NCBI GenBank assembly: GCA_037178675.1
Contig: JAYMGJ010000221.1
Coordinates: 62,001-126,000 of the forward strand
Reading direction: 5' to 3'
DNA length: 64,000 bases
From: Scleroderma bovista
Taxonomy: Eukaryota; Basidiomycota; Agaricomycetes; Boletales; Sclerodermataceae
The notes beneath the pieces were generated by a model, which was given only the letters and a program-made list of their open reading frames with translations, was not told the DNA's origin and ran no database searches. Below are positions 56,601 through 64,000 of the stretch, piece after piece (the stretch's first letter is position 1; each line of letters starts with the position of its first letter). A program made the position numbers and the translations under genes.

Positions 56601-57882
56601 CCGAGAATGATTTTGGTGGGATATCCGTGAGAGACGTGAACTTGTCTTTATATGGCGAGATATGACGCGTGGAGCCGGAATCATAGAGCTCAACAACGGG
56701 CGCGCTAATCTGGCTATCATGCACCAGACTCGCGGAATCTGAGGGGAATTCAGCAGGGTTGTCATCAGAGGTGACATCACCAGGAGGTAAGCTCTCTCCT
56801 CCTTCGTCTGTATCTCCCATCTCACTGAAACAATCCTCCTCAGATGAAACATAGTTCCACCTTTCTTCGTCATCGCCATCAGAAGTATCGCTCAGCAAGT
56901 CAAGGTCGCCCAGAGCAATCACCGAAAATGCTCCCTCCTCTTCTGAGTCGAATGTAGCCGCATTAGCTGAGTCCTTCTTAGCGTCATCAGCGGTGCTTCG
57001 GCTCGCTGACTTATCAGGTTTGGGGCATCGAGACTTGAAGTGCTCTCTCGATCCACAGTTCCAACATGGACCATGCTGGCGGGTGGGTCCTGTGGAGCTG
57101 TTCCCTTGTCGTCCATCCCTCCAGTTCCCTCGCCCCCGGCTGGAAAAATTCCCAGGAGCCACAGCCAAGGCTTCATCGCCATCGCGAGCCTTCTGTTTCG
57201 TGCGTAAGTACCGAGTCTCCTTGCGACCGCGTCGCTCTGACTCTTCGATAATCAGGGAAATGAGAATGTCGGGATCAATTGTCTTTGTTTGACTGTACAG
57301 ACGAGCAGTCGCCAGTTGCCCAGACGCGAAGCTGGCGAGGTATTTCGGAAGTGATTGAATGATAGTCGATCGATAATCCTTTTCTTCGATCTGTACGCCG
57401 ACGGCAGCTAACTCGTCTCTCTTCGTACGCAAATCGTCCAAGAACTGGCGGACATCGCCATCGACAGGGCACTGCGAGCCCAAAAACTTCGTTCGGAGGT
57501 CTGTCTGAGCATAAGCTCCTTTCTCTGTATACTCACGAACGATTTCGTTCCACATAGCCTCAACGTTATCGAGACTCTGTACTCGGAGGGCAGTGGAGTC
57601 AGGAATTCATTGGGTAAGCAAGTGTTTTGCCATATTCTCGCTCTTCTGCCATTTTGCAAGCTCATCAGCGTCCGGGGGTGTTGTGGTCACAGTTCCGTCG
57701 GTGGCAGTGCTGGTAGTACTGACAGGACGTGCGGAGGTTCCGTCAAAGTGCGACCACAACTCCTTTGCTTCGACAGCAGTCCGGAAACGGAGCGAGAAGA
57801 TCGCCCAGTTGGCACCTTTGATGTCAAGCTTCGGGACGTTACCCGGGAGGGTATCAGTGGTAATGGGGATGGCAGTGGCCAT
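53665..57882 (-). pseudogene. Copia gag-pol polyprotein, inactivated
   Basis: The frame starts at 57882 (MATAIPITTDTLPG). Gag has a CCHC knuckle (CWNCGSREHFKSRC). The protease motif is DSGSTRHIS. Integrase has the HHCC finger (MELHRRMGHILP, then CEACVYAK) and the DDE core (HTDVWGP, SDRGGEYLG, TPQHNGVAERLNH). RT has WVFRAKKDAAG, QIDIKGAYLNG and LYGLKQSGRRWYQRL. RNase H begins ALVGYADADGS and is cut off after KEALWLRSLIGE. Lesions: in-frame stops at 57607-57609 (TGA), 55170-55172 (TGA) and 54111-54113 (TAG), one frameshift near 55,450, and Asn in place of the first catalytic Asp of the YVDD box (HVNDCTIA). It cannot make a working polyprotein. Confidence 0.9.
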
Positions 57883-57958
57883 GGTTTCGTGCAGCGAGAA
57901 TATTGAAAGATAGGTGAGACGTTGATTTCAAGGCTATTAAAGCGCAGGGCTCATAACC

Positions 57959-58328
57959 TAAAAGATCTATACGAGTGCGGGAAAAGCTCAGTCGCGCGCG
58001 ATACAGCGACAAACGTCTGAGGTGGGGGCTCTACAGTACGAGACTATATATACGAGCTAATAGAACAAAGAATGAAACAACAAGGCGTGGATGTTGGATC
58101 CGCGCTGTACAGTACGTGAGACCGTGTTGGACAGTACAACAGTAACCTAGACATGTTACAAGGAAAGAGTGAGACTAGAAACACAATAAAGAAACGAACC
58201 GCGCTCCGAATCGTATTGTAGGTTGACGGAGCGTATGTTATGTAATCGTTTCGCGGACAGTATCTCGCGACTAGAGTGAACGCGTCAATTAGCAAGATAC
58301 CGCTACGAACGACTTGCCAATTTCAACA
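57959..58328 (-). repeat. 5' LTR of the copia element
   Basis: 370 bp between the putative primer-binding site and the right target duplication. It should carry the element's promoter. Its inner end is TAAAAG (plus strand), so the LTR ends TG...TA rather than the usual TG...CA. Confidence 0.8.
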
Positions 58329-58659
58329 GATTGCTCGCATCAAACGAGGACCACCACATCTCCCTAGTGAAAAGGACGCCTTTGGACGTCTGACGAAAGC
58401 TTGGGAAAATGCTTGCCTCTCGTGCTGGAATCGCATGCCTTCGGAACGCCACCCAATATCTGAAGTACTCCGAATGCTTCAGCAATATTAGCCATACGTC
58501 ATCTTGTCGTAAAATTCCCATTTATAGGAGTAGCAGATTATCTTTTACAGTAATGAAACATGCGTAGAAAGCGAGCCCAAAAGGCGTCTTCCAGCCCTCC
58601 AAACGCAGAGTGGGCTCATTTTATCGGGTGATTGAGGCGCTGATATTGATCTGGGCGAA

Positions 58660-59097
58660 ATGCTTTCGGATTGGCACAGACTATCAGCGAAGATCAGTGC
58701 GATATCGTCCAACTTTGACTCGTGCCAATTGGAAACTACTGACATCTGGATCGATGCGCACGCCAAAGCGGAAAGCACTACATATAGCACATCGCTGGAC
58801 GAACCTGTAGAATTTCTGGGGAGCTGTGATGAGTACACGTTCAATTTGGTAAGACTTGCACCACCAACTTTGTGTGTCATTTGGGCTTTGTGATTGACAA
58901 CCATGGTGACATCGAAGAAGGCCCAACATGATAAGCTTGCATGGCCATCGTCAACTAAAAGCAGTGGAAGGGTGAATGAGGGGTTCTCCTCACTGATTCT
59001 TGTAGTTCTACTTGCAATTCCCAGCATGTGCGAGGGTATTACGACTGCGACTACTCTGAGCCTCCCTAATGACGGGGTTTTTACAACATGTTACTAG
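58660..59097 (+). CDS. Possible small protein with C-terminal hydrophobic segment
   Basis: Two exons (58660-58848 and 58918-59097, intron 69 bp) give 122 residues: MLSDWHRLSAKISAISSNFD, a middle region rich in Asp/Glu/Ser/Thr, then a hydrophobic stretch SSLILVVLLAIPSM. The same frame stays protein-like upstream (ADIDLGE), then meets a TGA at 58647-58649, so the true start may lie in an upstream exon or the gene may be broken. Family unknown. It sits between the interrupted kinase gene and the triple-kinase gene, on the same strand. Confidence 0.35.
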
Positions 59098-59451
59098 GCG
59101 CCCTCTGTGGACCATGACTATGACCTCGATGTAATGTGGATATGATCTGATGATTTGTCGAGGGTCTCTAGGATATTGGCATGATTGGATTAGCAAACCC
59201 GTTGCAGGCAGCAGAGCGGCCAGATAGTACGTGCATCACATAATTTCTTTTTTCTGTGACAGTGTTGCCTAACTTGTGCTCTTCGTTCCTCAGAAGGGAT
59301 TTATGTATCTGAGCGCCTGGCCAGAGTATGTAGTACATGATAACGCGAAGAAGTCGGTTCGTGTTCCTCGTGCTTCCCTCCCCTCCTTCCTGGCACCCCG
59401 CTTAAGTCAGTATATTGATTCCCATCCATCATCTCCCCACCTCCACTGGCG

Positions 59452-62400
59452 ATGGATACAGCAGTGACTTTCCAAGAAGAACCTGGCCAGACCTCTGCTA
59501 ATCCTAATCGAACTGTATGTATTTTGGAGCACGAGCCCACTGTCACTGATTCCTCGCCTTTCTGTGGGTGAAGAGTATCTTCGGCGAGCTGCATATTGTA
59601 GTAGAGGAGCGATTTGGCTCTATTGACCTTGGAGATCGGGTTTCTCTAGACGCATCGAAGCTCGTTGGATTTGGCGCCTATGGTAACGTGTACGAAGGAA
59701 CTCTGCACCCAGAACAAACAAAAGTGGCTGTGAAAGTCGTCCGTCATTGTAATAAGAGTGATCTTCTTGAGCTCAAGGTCAGTAGGTCCTTTACTCTCAT
59801 CGCCCTCATGTCTCACGGCAGGGATCAGAGAGTGCTGGGAGAAGTGTATGTCTGGTCCAAGCTCGATCACGAAAACGTTATCAAACTACTTGGGATTACA
59901 ACTTCTTTTGATCATACAATATCTATAGTGTCGCCATTGATGTCCAGGGGAAATGCGTTTGACTACGTGCAAAATCCAGATGTCGACCCTCGTCCATTGG
60001 TGTGCTACATGAACCTATTTCACATTTGTTGCTCGTCTCAGCTCGTCATTTAGATTCTGGGGATCGCTAAAGGACTACAGTACCTCCACACGTATGAGCA
60101 GGGACCTATTATACATGGAGACATTAAAGGCGTGGGTGTTTTTATTCCTGCGTCAGTTGTTTGATTCAACAACCACCCTCGTAGTCAAACGTTTTGGTCT
60201 CCAATGATGGACGTGCACTCCTTACCGACTTTGGTTTCTCCCATCTTGCCGGGGCATCATTTAGCCTGGCTGTCGAACAGCGCCAAGGAGGTACCTTGAA
60301 TTGGATGGTTCCCGAATACTTGGAGGACAAGTTCATGATGACCACTGCAGGCGACGTGTGGGCCTTCGGAATGACAACACTTGTAAGCTATTCGACAGCG
60401 CTTCCATTAAATATCATTCAACTTTATCTTTGAAGGAGTTGTTTACTAGGAAGCGCCCATTCGATCATTTAAAGAACGCAGGTGTGATAATATGTCACAT
60501 TTTTTTCAATAAACTTGAACGCCCAAGCCTGAATGCCTCTTGCTCCCGCCTGACGGATGAGTGGTGGAATATATGTTTGTTATGCTGGCATCACGACCCA
60601 TCTCAGCGTGCTTCGATATCAAGCGTTGTCGAGAACATCAAAACTTTCCACCTACGCAATCGCCTTCTGACTCGCAATATAACTCACCCTCAAAATTTAT
60701 CCAAGGTTGTCACAGGCTCGCTTCCTCGTCCGGTGTGTACCTTTTTTCAACGTGATACCATTACTCTCCGTCTAACTTCCAAGTGTACCCAGTCCTATAT
60801 CGCCAAGCATGCATTGTGAGCCAGTGTCCACCATCGTGGACTAATGACTGATATATACTATCCACCAGTTCAGATTCACATGATCCGAGTGGACTCCGCG
60901 AACTAGCCCATCATGCATCGCGGTATAGCGTCGTTTTGGATGGCCGGGTCTCCGGTGACAATCCACGGCTTCGTGGGGGGTACGCTCTTGTTCGTTCTGG
61001 CACTCTGTACCCGTCTGGGGTGGCTGTTGTAGCTCCTGTAGGCAGTGGCCTTCTGAGTGATGCAAAGACTACCAAGGTAAGGTCACTCACGAACCATCGT
61101 GATTTGCCCTTAAAGTGATCCTGGGGGCATAGGTAGCTGTAAAGACTCCAGTCAGTGGGCCTGAAGATATAAAAGCCATCAAGGTATTTTTCGCCATCAT
61201 ATTTTGGCTCGTTCTGACACTTAGGCAGCTAATCCTCAGAGAAGCACATTTATGGTCGAAGCTCCATCATGAACACATCCTCCCATTCCTAGGCATCACG
61301 ACCGATTTCGATCTGATGGTGTCAATCGTGACTCCATGGATGGTAAAAGGGAACGCACACGATTATGTGCAAGACCGGGCCATCGATCCTCGTCCGCTGG
61401 TATGTCGAAGTGCCTTAATATAATTGGTAGCTTTATCTTATTTACACACGCAGATCTGGGGAATTGTACAAGGATTACATTATTTGCACAAGCACCCCTT
61501 AGGACCAATAATCCATGGCGATATGAAAGGCGTAAGTGTTCCTATCCCCCAGCGCAGCTTTACAAGACCTTTTTCTAGGCCAACGTAGTAATATCTGACG
61601 ATGGAAAGGCTCTCCTTCACGATTTTGATCGTTCGCTGTTGAGAAATTCTTCATTTTCTATGTCGGTTTCAGGCCCGCAGGGAAGTACATTAAACTGGAT
61701 GGCACCAGAAATGCTTGACAATGGCGATGCGTCAACTGAGGCTGATGTGTGGGCATTTGGAATGACGGCCTTGGTACGCGTTTCGTTCGCTCCTTCTTTA
61801 GAGGTAAATTGAATCTTTGTAGGAATTGTTCACGCGGAAAAGACCTTTCCACGATTGCTGGAAAGTCATAGACATTATATCCAGTATTTTAGGAGGGCCA
61901 CCACGTCGCCCAAGTGATGAAGAGACGTACTCTCGTATGACAAAGCAGTGGTGGGATATGTGTATCTCATGCTGGAGCCGCAACCCCTCCTTGCGACCGA
62001 CAATGTCGGATTTGGTCGAAAGGATCAGAAAGATGGTACATCCCCAACGTTTCTTTGTTCCTCGTTGCCCACCAGCTGATGCAGATGGATTCTGACCTGG
62101 CGAGATATGTGGATCGACATTCGGTGGCGGACGAGACTTCAATGGACCCGGCGCTCGCACTTGAAGAATTTTCTAAGCTGGCGTTGTCGTATGGCTTTGA
62201 TCTCAGTGCGCAAATCGAACGAGATGAAATGTCGCCAAGTCCCAGTCACACAGCCATGGCACTCCAGAGGAAGTTACGCCAGAATGGGATACGAGGAACG
62301 ATAGTCAACATTGTACGTTTATGGCGTCGAAAGAGAACAAGGGTAGCAGTGAAAACATTATGTGGCAGTCCTTGTAACATGAGGACTGTAAAGGTTGATA

Positions 62401-63252
62401 TACCAATTACTTCTTTTGCGTATGGCTTACTCTCGGCCAGTATCTGGTCGAAGCAGTGCATGCATTGACCAAACTCCACCACCAAAACGTTCTTACTTTA
62501 TCCGGAATCACCATAGCTAAATTCGATAGCAAGGTATCACTTGTGTCCGAATGGATGGAGATGGGAAGCGCTCGCGATTATGTACGAAATGACCATGTTG
62601 ACCCTAGACCTCTGGTATGCAGAATGCATCCCCTCTTCTATTTGCAAGCCTTTGAAAAAACCCACTTAGCTCTTTGGAGTTGCAAACGGGCTGCAGTACC
62701 TTCACTCTGACATTTCACCGTGTCCCATATTTCACGGCGCTCTCAAAGGGGTATGCTCGCATTTTTATGACTCAGCAATGACTGAGCATATGTTAGTCGA
62801 ATGTCCTGATCTCCGCTCGTCGACAACCACTCCTCACAGACTTCGGATTGTTTGACCTCACCGAATCTCCCTTTTTAGTAAAATGTGTTGGCACAATCAA
62901 TTGGACACCCCCTGAACACTTGAATGATTTCAAGGGGTCTGCCGCGGGGGATGTGTGGGCGTTCGGGATGACAGCGTTGGTACGCCTGAGTTTCCTTCCC
63001 ATTCGTTAAGTCAGATGTAGAAAATGTCTGCAGGAACTGTTCACTCGAATAATTCCATTCGATTCAATCCGTAGTTCAGAGGAACTTGAACGTCGTATTA
63101 CTCAGGGACCACCTGATCGTCCTAGCGATGAGACTACTCGTCAACGTTTGACAGACGGATGGTGGACGCTCTGCTCAGTATGCTGGTCACATGATCCATC
63201 CCAACGTCCCTCGATCGACGAGATCATTGGGCTGATTGAAGATGAACTCTGA
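59452..63252 (+). CDS. Protein with three tandem TKL-like kinase domains
   Basis: Starts at 59452 (MDTAVTFQEEPGQ) with exons 59452-59514, 59574-59777, 59829-59999, 60054-60131 and many more to the stop at 63250-63252. Domain 1 (to ~60640) has GFGAYGNVYEG, VAVKVV, IIHGDIKG and TDFGFS, so it may be active. Domain 2 (~60940-62035) has VAVKTP and IIHGDMKG but DFD instead of DFG and a weak glycine loop. Domain 3 (~62090-63250) has VAVKTL and TDFGLF but HGALKG, losing the catalytic Asp, and no glycine loop. The joins 1-2 (CAT GCA TT/T after the intron to 60872) and 2-3 (AAG ATG/CTG ATG across 62036-62080) keep the frame, so one polypeptide is likely. Each domain repeats ELFTRxxPF and a CWxxxPSxRP-type end. 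Substrate and pathway are unknown. Confidence 0.75.
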
Positions 63253-63753
63253 AGCTCGGCGGCGAGATAGAGACAAGACGCAGCGAGTGCCTATGGAAAG
63301 AAGATGAAAACGTGACACTTCAAACTCTTTATTACTTGGGGTCTTTGGTTTGTATAGGTACTAATTTCCACGTCCGGAAGGTCTTGCCAGGTCACTATTG
63401 TTTCTGACGCATTGTGATTCTGTGGGGAATAGGTTTGGATGAGATGTTTGCCTGTATCATACCTACTTAACTAGAGCTGAATTACTGGTTATTTGTGTCA
63501 ACTCACTAAGGCTGAGCAGGTTCTTCTTTGTTTGACACATCTTAGTGCTTCAACATACATAGGAAATTCATTTGCTCATGAAAATCACCACAAACTCACC
63601 ACTTAGCTGGTTTGGATAGATGTGCTTTTCTGACAGGTCGATAAGTAGCATCGCCAGATCCTTTGCTGGAGGTGCAAGAAATAAGGCATGGGATAATGTG
63701 AATCAACTGAATTGAAGGACGGGAAAAGAGACGTGAGTGTGTCCCATTACAAC
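63253..63753. other. Intergenic, convergent gene ends
   Basis: 501 bp between the triple-kinase stop (plus) and the stop of the partial right-edge gene (minus). No coding or repeat signal seen. Confidence 0.4.
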
Positions 63754-64000
63754 TTATTCGTTTAGACGCAAGTACATTGAGGCTTCAAGGTCAACCCGGT
63801 CCTTAGTAAACGATAATGACATTGACCATGTGTCGATGCCATGCAGGGACTGCTTATCGTGTTGTAAGAAGTTGTGTAATGTTACGGTGTGAAGGAAAGA
63901 ATACCGTACACTTACAGTCTCGACAACATCATCATACATTTGTGGGTATTGGGTCGATGCTTGAAGAAGTTTCCGGTTTGACAGAGGGCAAGATTTTCTG
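63754..64000 (-). CDS. 3' end of an unidentified gene entering from the right
   Basis: Two minus-strand exons: 63916 to beyond the right edge (frame reading SNRKLLQASTQYPQMYDDV, donor GTAAGT) and 63754-63852 (SLHGIDTWSMSLSFTKDRV to the stop). The phase agrees across a 63-bp intron. Too little is present to name a family. An alternative acceptor 3 bp further in would remove one residue. Confidence 0.45.
   Translation of the reverse strand, partial: RKSCPLSNRKLLQASTQYPQMYDDVVETVSVRYSFLHTVTLHNFLQHDKQSLHGIDTWSMSLSFTKDRVDLEASMYLRLNE

Larger units (their letters stand above)
53577..58328 (-). mobile_element. Ty1/copia LTR retrotransposon, 3'-deleted
   Basis: A 4,752-bp element inserted in reverse orientation inside the kinase-like gene. 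It is bounded by a perfect 5-bp target duplication GATTG (53572-53576 and 58329-58333). The right LTR (57959-58328, 370 bp) looks complete; read on the minus strand it begins TGTTG. The left LTR keeps only its terminal 88 bp (53577-53664), identical to the matching end of the right LTR (57959-58046). A deletion joins that stub to the middle of RNase H. The order gag, protease, integrase, RT, RNase H is that of copia (Pseudoviridae-type) elements. The bases just inside the right LTR (GGTTATGAGCCC on the minus strand) may be the primer-binding site. Confidence 0.92.
52669..58491 (+). pseudogene. TKL-like kinase gene interrupted by copia insertion
   Basis: Coding pieces 52669-52872, 52930-53091, 53143-53217, 53269-53472 and 53519-53576, then 58334-58491 after the insertion, total 286 residues when the element and one target duplication are left out. 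Seen: VAIKV (ATP-anchoring Lys), LRHENIVRVSGI, GLSYLHGQ, VHGDLRGKNVLIS (HGD instead of HRD), DYG instead of DFG, RWVAPETF, GDIWAYGMLIL and ELVTTQPPF. The spacing from PPF to the GPPHLPS motif is 22 residues, the same as in the three kinase domains downstream, which shows where the element entered. The C-terminus has WENACLSCWNRMPSERHPI. HGDxKG loops are usual in this Agaricomycete kinase expansion. As it stands the gene would give a truncated product. Confidence 0.85.

Noticed and set aside
58271..58287. Right end of the copia element at 58274 or 58287 (AGTGA or ...TCA boundary)
   Set aside because: Those ends give no matching duplication with a sensible kinase frame. The GATTG boundary gives a perfect duplication, a TGTTG LTR start and the family's 22-residue spacing.

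Overview
The window is nuclear DNA of a filamentous basidiomycete, most likely an Agaricomycete. Genes are dense, multi-exon and mostly interrupted by 45-65 bp introns. The family mix fits: ABCC transporter, Rho3, Rab11/Ypt3, clathrin heavy chain, Tsr4, Bfr2, Zn2Cys6 regulators, TKL-like kinases with an HGD catalytic loop, and a Ty1/copia element. No searches were run. Exon joins were built by reading splice sites and requiring one consistent phase.

Left part (1-12.1 kb): the left edge cuts a striking gene in which the end of an acyl-adenylating domain and a carrier-protein domain run without a stop into a full ABCC-type transporter. A ten-exon RHO3-like GTPase and a fifteen-exon Zn2Cys6/Fungal_trans regulator follow on the minus strand. 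From 12.1 to 18.3 kb is a gene-poor block with a decayed coding remnant near 13 kb, an AT-rich stretch, and about 1.3 kb of purine-biased DNA studded with CCGGAGTT. A small cysteine-rich gene hidden in three short exons sits at 18.3-18.7 kb.

Central part (19.8-50.6 kb): a compact housekeeping block. In order: a coiled-coil protein, a CUE-CCCH-DUF1771-Smr protein, TSR4 (uS5/Rps2 chaperone), an MSC2-like zinc transporter (divergent from TSR4), YPT3/RAB11, clathrin heavy chain, a PQ-loop membrane protein, a regulator with its Zn2Cys6 cluster at the C-terminus, a PX-BAR sorting nexin, BFR2 (small-subunit ribosome biogenesis) and, divergent from BFR2, an acidic AT-hook protein. Several act in membrane traffic (Ypt3, Chc1, sorting nexin) or 40S maturation (Tsr4, Bfr2), but each gene appears to have its own promoter.

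Right part (50.6-64 kb): accessory DNA. A kinase-like gene is split by a copia element with a perfect 5-bp target duplication. Beyond it lies one gene encoding three consecutive kinase-like domains whose catalytic residues decay from the first to the third. Small weakly supported genes flank these, and a partial gene enters from the right edge.
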